NCBI GenBank assembly: GCA_025935925.1
Contig: JAICUI010000024.1
Location: forward strand, 1 to 42,536
Direction of reading: 5' to 3'
DNA length: 42,536 nucleotides
DNA from: Chloroflexota bacterium
Lineage (GTDB): Bacteria > Chloroflexota > Limnocylindria > Limnocylindrales > CSP1-4
Part shown: positions 1 through 6,868 of the stretch, piece by piece
How positions within the stretch are numbered: the first letter of the stretch is position 1
How the letters are laid out: each line of letters opens with the position of its first letter
Translations under genes and position numbers: made by a program
The notes under the pieces: generated by a model
The model's database searches: none
Told to the model about the DNA's origin: nothing
The model's input: only the letters and a program-made list of their open reading frames with translations

Positions 1-137
1 CCGGTGCCCCGGGTCGCACGTTCGTGGATCCGTTCGCACGACCGGCCGGGTCGGATGGCCGGGTCCGCGGGCGACGAAGCGGGACAGTACCGAGGAGCCA
101 TGGTGAGCCGGTTGCACGCCCCGCTACCCTGCGTGTC

Positions 138-1112
138 GTGGGTCCCCGCCACGCGCTCGTCGACCGCCGCCTCCCGACCGGCCAGGTCAGCCGCCGCGCC
201 GGGTTCCGCGCCGCGCTCGTGCTCTCGCTCATCACCGCGCTCCTCGTCGCACCGGGGATCGAGGCGGCCTCCGACCCGCCCGTGCCGCCGGTCTCGACGA
301 CCTCGAGCCCACCGGCGTGCCGGATCGCGGACGTCACGGCGAAGTTCACCAGGACGGCGGACTGGTCGCGAACGCTCATCGACTGGCGATGGCGGCTGCC
401 GAAGACGTACCGGCCGCCGGTCCTGGCGCCGGTCAGTCGCGCCGGGCTCGCGGGCGGCGGGTACGTCCGTTCGACCATCGTTCCCGACCTCAAGGCGATG
501 GTGAGCGCCGCGCGTGCCGCTGGCGCGCGGCTCGCGGTGGCGAGCGCATACCGGAGCTACCAGAGCCAGGTGTCGACGTTCGCGTCGTGGGTCGCGAAGT
601 TCGGATACCAGACGGCGATCATCGGCTCGGCGCGGCCCGGGCACTCGGAGCACCAGCTCGGCACCACGATCGACTTCAAGACCGCCGGCGCCGCCGATCC
701 GTGGGCGATCCGCGGCTATGACTGGGCGAAGAGCCGCGCCGGGGCGTGGATGATGCGCAACGCGTGGAAATACGGGTTCGTGCTGTCGTACCCGTACGGC
801 AAGAAGGCGCAGGTCTGCTACGGCTACGAGCCATGGCACTACCGGTACTTCGGCCGGACCGTCGCGCGGGCGATCCACCTCTCGGGCCTGACGCCGCGCG
901 TCTGGCTGTGGCGACACGGGAACAGCCCCGGCCCGGCGCCCACGCCGTCGCCGACACCCGCGCCGACGGCGTCGCCCACGCCGAGTCCCACCTCGACGGC
1001 CGAGCCGACGCCGACGCCGACCGCGGACGCGACCGCGACCCCGGACCCGACGCCGAGTCCCACTCCGATCCTCGACCCGACCGCGACCCCGGCCGCGACC
1101 CCGGCACCCTGA
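138..1112 (+). CDS. Secreted M15-family D-alanyl-D-alanine carboxypeptidase (VanY-like)
   Basis: Predicted zinc D,D-carboxypeptidase that trims the terminal D-Ala of peptidoglycan stem peptides outside the membrane. A hydrophobic segment ([15 protein letters not shown]) near the N-terminus acts as signal peptide or anchor. The catalytic core shows the M15 zinc motif [13 protein letters not shown] (His and Asp ligands) and the EPWHYRYF motif with the catalytic Glu and third His. The last ~60 residues are a Pro/Thr/Ser/Ala repeat tail, probably a flexible or wall-spanning linker. The start is uncertain: GTG at 138 is used because the codons before it look non-coding, but the frame stays open upstream to GTG 24 and beyond the window edge. 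It stands alone, followed by a methyltransferase gene. Family assignment is firm; exact peptidase specificity is inferred. Confidence 0.85.
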   Translation: MGPRHALVDRRLPTGQVSRRAGFRAALVLSLITALLVAPGIEAASDPPVPPVSTTSSPPACRIADVTAKFTRTADWSRTLIDWRWRLPKTYRPPVLAPVSRAGLAGGGYVRSTIVPDLKAMVSAARAAGARLAVASAYRSYQSQVSTFASWVAKFGYQTAIIGSARPGHSEHQLGTTIDFKTAGAADPWAIRGYDWAKSRAGAWMMRNAWKYGFVLSYPYGKKAQVCYGYEPWHYRYFGRTVARAIHLSGLTPRVWLWRHGNSPGPAPTPSPTPAPTASPTPSPTSTAEPTPTPTADATATPDPTPSPTPILDPTATPAATPAP

Positions 1113-1302
1113 CCGCCGGCAGCGCCGGGGCCGCCCGGTTGGCGCGTGCCGGCCCGAGGCCCGTCACGACCGGACGCGAGACGCCCGGCCGAGGGCGTCG
1201 GGTCGACTACGACGGATGTCCTGCTCAGGCGTGCGCCGTCCCGCCGAGGCGGCGGGTCTCCCAGGCGTACGACGATCGCACCACGGCTGCAGCGAGGACC
1301 CG

Positions 1303-2076
1303 GTGCGAGCGAGCGCTTCCCAGTACGACCCCGTCGCGCTCGAGTACGAGCGGCTCATCGCCCCGCGCTACGCCCGCGTCGCCCGCCTGGTCGCGGACGG
1401 GATCGACGTCCGGCCCGGCGACGCCATCCTCGACGTGGCAGCCGGGACGGGCGGCGTGGCCCGGCTCCTGCTGCCGAAGCTCGCGGGCGACGGGACGCTC
1501 GCCCTGGTCGACCTGTCGGCACGCATGCTCGAGATCGCGCGGCGGATCCTCGCGGAGGCCGACCCCGCCGTCGTCGCGCTGGAGTACGAGGTCGCGGATC
1601 TGGAGTCGCTGCCGTTCCCCGACGGCACGTTCGACCATGCCGTCGCGCAGTTCACGCCGCTCCAGGACAGCGACCGCGGCCTCGGGGAGGCCGCGCGCGT
1701 CCTGCGCCGGGGCGGGACGCTGTCGGTCGCGTTCTGGGGCGAGCACTACCGCGAGCTGGAGCTGCTCAACCGCGTCCGCTCTCGCGTCGGGATCGAGCTC
1801 GCGGTGCCGCCCGTCCCGGAGTCGATCGCCGAGCGCGTGCGAGCGGCGGGGTTCGCCGACGTCGCCGTCAGGACGGTGCAGATCGACGCGACGTACGACG
1901 ACGCGGACGCGTATCTCGCCTACCGGGCGGCGTTCGGGCATGCCGTGAACGTCGACGACGAGCGGTACGCACGCTACTGGGCGGCGCTCGAGGACGAGGT
2001 CCGGCGGCTCGATCGCGACGAGAGCGGTGTGCGGCTCGACTGGAGCGTGGCCCTCCTCACGGGCCGCCGGCCCTAG
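1303..2076 (+). CDS. Class I SAM-dependent methyltransferase
   Basis: Predicted cytosolic methyltransferase of the UbiE/Methyltransf_11 type. The SAM-binding motif I is ILDVAAGTGGVARLLL, followed by an acidic motif (ALVDLSARML) and a post-I loop (DLESLPFPDGTFDHAV). The last third (RAAGFADVAVRTVQ) matches the C-terminal strand of such enzymes. The start chosen is GTG 1303, with a GAGG just upstream; an in-frame ATG at 1216 would add a low-complexity arginine-rich leader without a ribosome binding site. The protein is then about 257 residues, normal for the family. The acceptor substrate is not apparent; the neighbours are two cell-wall peptidases, which gives no clear hint. Confidence 0.85.
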   Translation: MRASASQYDPVALEYERLIAPRYARVARLVADGIDVRPGDAILDVAAGTGGVARLLLPKLAGDGTLALVDLSARMLEIARRILAEADPAVVALEYEVADLESLPFPDGTFDHAVAQFTPLQDSDRGLGEAARVLRRGGTLSVAFWGEHYRELELLNRVRSRVGIELAVPPVPESIAERVRAAGFADVAVRTVQIDATYDDADAYLAYRAAFGHAVNVDDERYARYWAALEDEVRRLDRDESGVRLDWSVALLTGRRP

Positions 2077-2155
2077 GGGCGCCCCGAACGGTCCGCGACG
2101 GGCGCCGCCGCGCCCGTCGCGCCCTTGCCGACGAGCTGGGTGTGGAGGTCGGTCG

Positions 2156-2265
2156 TCAGGGGTGGGTCGCCCGCGTGAGCTCGGTGTTCGTCTTGAGCTC
2201 CTGCTCCTGCTCGAGGAAGTCGTGGTCGGCCTTCGCCTGCTGGAACGCGGCGCGCTCGACGTCAG
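2156..2265 (-). pseudogene. Possible 3' remnant of a lost gene, coding-like tail
   Basis: Directly downstream of the minus-strand peptidase stop, another minus-strand frame reads about 35 residues ending at a stop at 2156. They look protein-like rather than like the arginine-rich shadow frames typical here, for example QQAKADHDFLEQEQELKTNT. The segment has no start codon of its own. The helical, charged pattern resembles C-terminal tails of small membrane proteins such as DUF1003 members, but this is only an impression. It could be a gene remnant left by a rearrangement, or chance. Confidence 0.2.
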
Positions 2266-2891
2266 GCCCGCATGCGCGGGTCGCGCGTGGGGTCCGCGTA
2301 CATCCGCGGGCACCGGCCGGCCCTCGCCTCCGGCCGCAGCTCGAAGTGCCAAGGCTCGTTCCGGTAGACCCGGCACAGGCCATAGGCGGCGCCATGGTCC
2401 GTCAGCCACGCGGCGGCCTGCGCGGGACCGACGTCGACCGCTTCCCCGGCGACATGCGGCGACGTCGCCGCGGTCGCGACCCAGCGTGCGGCGGCGGCCA
2501 CAGAGCCGTACGTCGACACGGCATCGCGCAGCAGCCGGTCCTGGTACGCCGCCGAGCGCCAGCCGCTGTTCACCGTCAGCCGGATCCCGTCGCCGGCGGC
2601 ATCGATGGCGGCGGACCGCAGCGCGCCCAGCAGGTCCGGGTCGAGCCTCGCGATGCCGGCGTACCGGTCGTCGAACGGCGTCACGCCGGCCGGGAGCGTA
2701 CCGTCATCGCCGGCGACGGCCGGCGTGGCGCGGCCACCGAGAGTGCCACCCGAAGGCGCTCCGGCCCGGGGCGCGGAGGACACGCCCGCACGGAGGACGA
2801 GGGATCCGATGATCGCGACACACACGACGGCAAGCCCGACGAGGGGCCGGTTGCGCTGGCGGGGCGCGCGTGTCGACGCGGCGTGATCCAT
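2262..2891 (-). CDS. Membrane-anchored M15-family D,D-peptidase
   Basis: A second M15 zinc peptidase, about 209 residues. A basic N-terminus and one transmembrane segment (PLVGLAVVCVAIIGSLVL) anchor it outside the membrane. The zinc site is seen as SPHVAGEAVDVG (His, Asp) and NEPWHFEL (catalytic Glu, third His), with GWRSAAYQDRLL upstream as in D-Ala-D-Ala carboxypeptidases and dipeptidases. ATG 2891 is preferred; a TTG at 2951 in the same frame would add 20 residues but would run far into the intergenic region. It is divergent from the response regulator gene, so the two may share control elements between 2892 and 2977. Confidence 0.85.
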   Translation of the reverse strand: MDHAASTRAPRQRNRPLVGLAVVCVAIIGSLVLRAGVSSAPRAGAPSGGTLGGRATPAVAGDDGTLPAGVTPFDDRYAGIARLDPDLLGALRSAAIDAAGDGIRLTVNSGWRSAAYQDRLLRDAVSTYGSVAAAARWVATAATSPHVAGEAVDVGPAQAAAWLTDHGAAYGLCRVYRNEPWHFELRPEARAGRCPRMYADPTRDPRMRA

Positions 2892-2919
2892 GCGGCCAGT
2901 CAACGCCGCCGCGTGTTGC

Positions 2920-2948
2920 CCGGCCGTATCGCGATTCCGATACGCCGG
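2920..2948. repeat. Inverted repeat between peptidase and response regulator
   Basis: Arms CCGG-C-CGTATC (2920-2930) and GATACG-CCGG (2939-2948) are complementary with a single bulged C and an 8-nt loop. It lies about 30 bp before the response regulator start in the divergent intergenic region, so it is a candidate regulator-binding site. A weak TTGCCC (2916) with 17 bp to GATACG (2939) could serve as a promoter for the two-component operon. Confidence 0.35.
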
Positions 2949-2977
2949 CAATAGCGACCCGGGCGCAGGGTTGACCC

Positions 2978-3646
2978 GTGCGCGTGCTGGTGGTCGAGGA
3001 CGAACCGTTCATGGCGGATGCCATCCGCGACGGCCTGCGCCTGGCCGCGATCGCGGCGGACGTCGCGGGTGACGGCGACACCGCGCTCGAGCTCCTCGAC
3101 GTGAACGCGTACGACGCCGCTGTCCTCGACCGCGACATCCCCGGCCCGTCGGGCGACGAGGTGGCCCGGCACATCGTCGCGTCCGGCACCGGGCTGCCGA
3201 TCCTCATGCTCACCGCCGCGGACCGGCTCGACGACAAGGCGTCGGGCTTCGAGCTCGGTGCCGACGACTACCTCACCAAGCCGTTCGAGCTGCGCGAGCT
3301 CGTGCTCCGGCTGCGCGCACTCGACCGCCGGCGCGCGCACCACCGGCCGCCCGTGCGCGAGGTCGCCGGGCTGCGCGTCGACCCGTTCCGCCGGGAGGTC
3401 CATCGCGACGGCCGGTACGTGCCCCTGACTCGGAAGCAGTTCGCGGTCCTGGACGTGCTCGTGGCCGCGGACGGCGGCGTCGTCAGCGCCGAGGAGCTGC
3501 TGGAGCGCGCGTGGGACGAGCACGCCGACCCGTTCACCAACGCGGTGCGCATCACGGTGTCCGCGCTGCGCAAGCGGCTCGGCGAGCCGTGGCTGATCGC
3601 GACGGTCCCGGGCGTCGGGTACCGAATCGACACGGGCCGGCCGTGA
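2978..3646 (+). CDS. OmpR/PhoB-family response regulator
   Basis: Two-component transcription factor, 222 residues. The N-terminal receiver domain (1-115) has the acidic pocket E7/D8, phospho-acceptor D51 (VLDRDIPG), T79 and K101 (YLTKPF). The C-terminal winged-helix DNA-binding domain (about 125-220) ends in the typical VRITVSALRKRLG and TVPGVGYRI motifs. The start is GTG 2978. The stop overlaps the start of the downstream histidine kinase (GTGA), so the two are translationally coupled and form a cognate pair. The signal sensed is unknown. Confidence 0.95.
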   Translation: MRVLVVEDEPFMADAIRDGLRLAAIAADVAGDGDTALELLDVNAYDAAVLDRDIPGPSGDEVARHIVASGTGLPILMLTAADRLDDKASGFELGADDYLTKPFELRELVLRLRALDRRRAHHRPPVREVAGLRVDPFRREVHRDGRYVPLTRKQFAVLDVLVAADGGVVSAEELLERAWDEHADPFTNAVRITVSALRKRLGEPWLIATVPGVGYRIDTGRP

Positions 3647-4773
3647 GCGGGCGCGCCGGCCGGGCGCCGGGGTTGAGCGTCCGCCTCAAGCTCACGCTGA
3701 GCTATGCGGCGTTCCTGATGCTGGCCGGCGCGGTGCTGCTCGCCGTCGTGTGGCTGTTCCTCCTGCGCTACGTGCCCGACGGGACGATCCGCGTCCTCGG
3801 CGGATTCGTGCCCAACCGCTCGGACCTCGTCGACGCCTTCGTCCCTCGGGCCGCCGCGGTGCTCGTGTTCCTGCTGGCGTTCGGGCTGGTGGGCGGCTGG
3901 CTCCTCGCCGGCGTGATGCTCGCGCCGCTGTCGCGGATCACCGCGGCGACGCGACGGGCGGCCGCCGGCTCGCTCTCGCACCGCATCGACCTCGAGGGCC
4001 GGCAGGACGAGTTCCGCGAGCTCGCCGACAGCTTCGACGCGATGCTCGCCCGCCTCGAGGCGGACGTGGCGGCGCAGCAGCGCTTCGCCGCCAACGCGTC
4101 GCACGAGCTCCGCACGCCGCTCGCGATCACCAAGGCGCTGCTCGAGGTCGCCCGCAACGACCCCGGGCGCTACGGCGGCGAGCTCGACGACCGGCTGCGC
4201 GCCGTCAATACTCGCGCGATCGAGCTCACCGAGGCGCTCCTCGTCCTCAGCCGCGCCGACCAGCGCGCCTTCACGCCGCAGCGGGTCGACCTGTCGCTGC
4301 TCGCGGAGGAGGCGACGGAGACCCTGCTCCCGCTCGCCGAGACGCACGGCGTCGAGGTCGAGACGTCGGGCGACGTGGCGCCGGCGCTGGGCTCGCCGGC
4401 GCTGCTGCTGCAGCTCGCGACGAACCTCGTGCACAACGCGATCGTGCACAACCTCCAAGGTGAGGGCACCGTGCGGGTCGACACCGCCGTGCGGGGCGCG
4501 TCGGCCGTGCTGCGCGTCGAGAACACCGGGGAGCCTGTGAGCCCGCGGCTGCTCGACACGCTGACGGAGCCGTTCCAGCGGGGCACGGAACGCGTCCGCG
4601 GCGATCACGCGGGCGTCGGGCTCGGCCTCGCGATCGTCAAGAGCATCGCCCAGGCCCACGACGGCACGCTGCGCCTCGCGGCTCGACCCGGCGGCGGGCT
4701 GTCGGTGACGGTCGAGCTGCCCGTCGCGGCGCCGCTCCCGGTGGAGCGCCCGGCGGCCGCCGCGCGGGCCTGA
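3643..4773 (+). CDS. Sensor histidine kinase (HAMP-HisKA-HATPase)
   Basis: Membrane sensor kinase of about 376 residues. Two transmembrane helices (about 19-42 and 71-95) flank a short extracytoplasmic loop of only about 28 residues, so the sensor is small. A HAMP segment follows, then the HisKA dimerisation motif NASHELRTPL with the phosphorylated H154, and the ATP-binding N box (NLVHNAIVHN) and G box (GVGLGLAIV). The start is GTG 3643, overlapping the response regulator stop; longer readings in this frame run through the regulator gene. It should phosphorylate the upstream OmpR-type regulator. With such a short loop it probably senses membrane state or an accessory protein, which is inference. 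Confidence 0.93.
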   Translation: MSGRAGRAPGLSVRLKLTLSYAAFLMLAGAVLLAVVWLFLLRYVPDGTIRVLGGFVPNRSDLVDAFVPRAAAVLVFLLAFGLVGGWLLAGVMLAPLSRITAATRRAAAGSLSHRIDLEGRQDEFRELADSFDAMLARLEADVAAQQRFAANASHELRTPLAITKALLEVARNDPGRYGGELDDRLRAVNTRAIELTEALLVLSRADQRAFTPQRVDLSLLAEEATETLLPLAETHGVEVETSGDVAPALGSPALLLQLATNLVHNAIVHNLQGEGTVRVDTAVRGASAVLRVENTGEPVSPRLLDTLTEPFQRGTERVRGDHAGVGLGLAIVKSIAQAHDGTLRLAARPGGGLSVTVELPVAAPLPVERPAAAARA

Positions 4774-4789
4774 CCTCCGCTGTCCTCAT

Positions 4790-4808
4790 ATCGCGTCGGC
4801 CGCGCGAT
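4790..4808. terminator. Weak hairpin between convergent genes
   Basis: ATCGCG (4790-4795) pairs with CGCGAT (4803-4808) across a 7-nt loop in the 50-bp gap between the histidine kinase and the GMC oxidoreductase, whose 3' ends face each other. No T-run follows on either strand, so a role in termination is only suggested by position. Confidence 0.25.
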
Positions 4809-4823
4809 GGCCCGGCGGAACGG

Positions 4824-6347
4824 TCACGAGACGGCGGATGGCACCCCGGCGAGCTCTTGTGCCGCGACCTCCGCGATGAGGATCGCCGCGAGGTTCGTGT
4901 TCGCGTGGGGCACCACCGGGAGCACCGAGGCGTCCGCGATGCGCAGCCCGTCGACCCCGTGGACCCGGAGCTGCGGATCCACGACCGCGAGCGGGTCGTC
5001 GGCGGCGCCGATCCGCGCGGTGCCGACGGCGTGGTGGTACGTGTCGTACGCCGTCAGCACGTGCTCCCGCCACTCGTCCCGCGAGGCGGGCGTGACGAGG
5101 TCGCCGTAGAACCGCGCCAGCGCCGCCTGGCGGGTGAGGCGCTCGACGAGGGCGATGCCGTCGAGCATCGCCTCGACGTCGCGCGGATCCTCGAGGAGGC
5201 GCGGCTCGACGCGCGGGAGATCGGCGGGATCGGGCGACACGAGGCTGACCCGGCCTCGCGACCGCTGCTCGAGCAGGTGGATCGACACCGGCAGGAGCGG
5301 CGGCATGCCGGGCATCCGGATCGACGGGCGCATGAACACGTGGAGGTCCGGGTGGTCGAGCGCGTCCGAGCTCCTGGCGATGAGCCGGACCTTCGGGATG
5401 ACGTAGTCCTCGCGCAGGTCCGACGTGCCCTCGAACGTGACGTAGACGACCGCGTGGTCCTGGTAGTTCTCGCCGACGCCGTCGAGCCGGTGGCGGACGG
5501 GAATGCCGTGCGGCTCGAGCGCGGCCGGCCCGCCGATCCCCGACAGCAGCAGCAGCTGCGGGGTGTGGTAGGCGCCGGCGGAGAGGACCACCTCGTCGGC
5601 GTCGATGACCTCCCGGCCGCCGGCCGCGGTCTGGATCTCCACGCCGCGGACCCGGGCGCCGTCGAGGACGAGGCGGGTCGCGGTCGTGTCGGCGCGGATC
5701 TCGAGGTTCGCGCGGTCACGGGCCGGATCGAGGTAGGCGACGACCGTCGACTGCCGCTTGCCGCCGACCTGGTTGTAGGGCGAGGCACAGATCCCGAACG
5801 GCTCGGGAACGTTGAGGTCGGGGCAGCTGGGCAGCCCGAGGGCGTGCGCCGCCTCGATCAGCGCCTCGACGGGCGGATCGCCGGGATCCTCGAGCTTGTA
5901 GCCCCGGTGGAGGACGAGTGGACCCGTGGCCCCGTGGATCGGGCTGTCGCCGAAGTCCTCGTCGGTCTCGATCGAGCGCATCAGCGGCAGCAGCGCGTCG
6001 TATGACCAGTCCGGGCCGCCGAACGCCTCCCACGCGTCGAAGTCGCGGCGCATCGGCCGGACGACGACGAGGTTGTTCACCGACGAGCCGCCGCCCATGA
6101 TCCGCCCGGACAGCAGCGGGAAGCTCGAGCCGTCCGGGCGCTCGACGTCGTACATCCGGACGTAATCGGTCTCGAGCACGAGCTCCGTCTGGCGCTTGGG
6201 ATCGAGCACGACGTCGGGGATCGGTCGCGGATCCGGACCCGCCTCGAGCAGCAGCACCCGCCGCGCCGGGTCCTCGCTCGCGCGCGCCGCGAGCACGCAG
6301 CCCGCCGTGCCGCCGCCGACGACGACGAGGTCGTAGCCGCGGGTCAT
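4824..6347 (-). CDS. GMC-family FAD oxidoreductase (choline dehydrogenase-like)
   Basis: Flavoenzyme of 507 residues oxidising an alcohol group. The FAD-binding dinucleotide fold is at the N-terminus (VVVGGGTAGCVLAARASED). The GMC signature GRIMGGGSSVNNLV is at about 80-95, and the second signature falls near SAGAYHTPQLLLLSGIG. The C-terminal active site has YHHAVGTARIG and PHANTNL, supplying the catalytic His/Asn pair. It is the last gene of the molybdenum hydroxylase operon; its ATG overlaps the stop of the CoxG-like gene (ATGA). The context suggests it handles a hydroxylated intermediate of the same pathway. The substrate is unknown; choline is unlikely given the neighbours. Confidence 0.92.
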   Translation of the reverse strand: MTRGYDLVVVGGGTAGCVLAARASEDPARRVLLLEAGPDPRPIPDVVLDPKRQTELVLETDYVRMYDVERPDGSSFPLLSGRIMGGGSSVNNLVVVRPMRRDFDAWEAFGGPDWSYDALLPLMRSIETDEDFGDSPIHGATGPLVLHRGYKLEDPGDPPVEALIEAAHALGLPSCPDLNVPEPFGICASPYNQVGGKRQSTVVAYLDPARDRANLEIRADTTATRLVLDGARVRGVEIQTAAGGREVIDADEVVLSAGAYHTPQLLLLSGIGGPAALEPHGIPVRHRLDGVGENYQDHAVVYVTFEGTSDLREDYVIPKVRLIARSSDALDHPDLHVFMRPSIRMPGMPPLLPVSIHLLEQRSRGRVSLVSPDPADLPRVEPRLLEDPRDVEAMLDGIALVERLTRQAALARFYGDLVTPASRDEWREHVLTAYDTYHHAVGTARIGAADDPLAVVDPQLRVHGVDGLRIADASVLPVVPHANTNLAAILIAEVAAQELAGVPSAVS

Positions 6348-6868
6348 TCGACGGGGGGCGGCACGGGCATCGAGATCGCCGGCTCGTCGGACGCGTCGCC
6401 TGATCCCGCGGCCGCCGGAACGCCCGGCTCCAGCTGCGAGCGGAGGCAGCGCGTGACCTGCGCGATCATCATCCCGGCCGTCGCGCGAAGCACCATCTCG
6501 CCGAGGATCGCGAGGCGGCCCTGGACGCTGACGACGGCGTGGTACGCGAGGTCGGTGGCCGCGGGGCCGCGCTCCGCCACCGACGCGCGGACGTCCATCC
6601 GGAGCCGGCTCTTGGTGACGGAGTCCGAGCCCTGGACCTGCACCACGAGCGCGTCGGGGAACGTCGCCTCGGTGACGACCGACTGGAACGAGAAGTTGCC
6701 GTCGATCGGCCCGACGGACGCCGTCACGGTGCCCTCGAACGTGCGGTCGTCGACCTGGCGCAGGTCCTGGACGCCCGGCACGCAGCCCGCGAGGCGGAGC
6801 GGGTTGATCGCGAGCTCCCAGACCTTGCGCGGCGGCGCCTCGATCGCGATCGTCCCGTCGAGCTTCAC
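6344..6868 (-). CDS. CoxG-like SRPBCC-domain protein
   Basis: A 174-residue START/SRPBCC-fold protein of the CO dehydrogenase subunit G (CoxG) family. The N-terminus VKLDGTIAIEAPPRKVWELA and the following GCVPGVQDL match the CoxG pattern of an alpha/beta grip with a hydrophobic pocket. Members commonly sit next to molybdenum hydroxylase genes and are linked to membrane attachment or maturation of the enzyme. GTG 6868 overlaps the stop of the Mo subunit (GTGA), and its own stop overlaps the GMC start, so translation is coupled on both sides. The Pro-rich C-terminal tail (about 25 residues) lies outside the fold. Confidence 0.85.
   Translation of the reverse strand: MKLDGTIAIEAPPRKVWELAINPLRLAGCVPGVQDLRQVDDRTFEGTVTASVGPIDGNFSFQSVVTEATFPDALVVQVQGSDSVTKSRLRMDVRASVAERGPAATDLAYHAVVSVQGRLAILGEMVLRATAGMMIAQVTRCLRSQLEPGVPAAAGSGDASDEPAISMPVPPPVE

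Noticed and set aside
959-1110. Repeated sequence that could be a tandem-repeat or CRISPR-like array
   Set aside because: It is the codon-level repeat encoding a Pro/Thr/Ser/Ala-rich protein tail, in frame with the peptidase, without regular spacers.
1216-1302. N-terminal extension of the methyltransferase from ATG 1216
   Set aside because: The added residues are Arg/Gly-rich and unlike any domain, and there is no ribosome binding site, whereas GTG 1303 has one.
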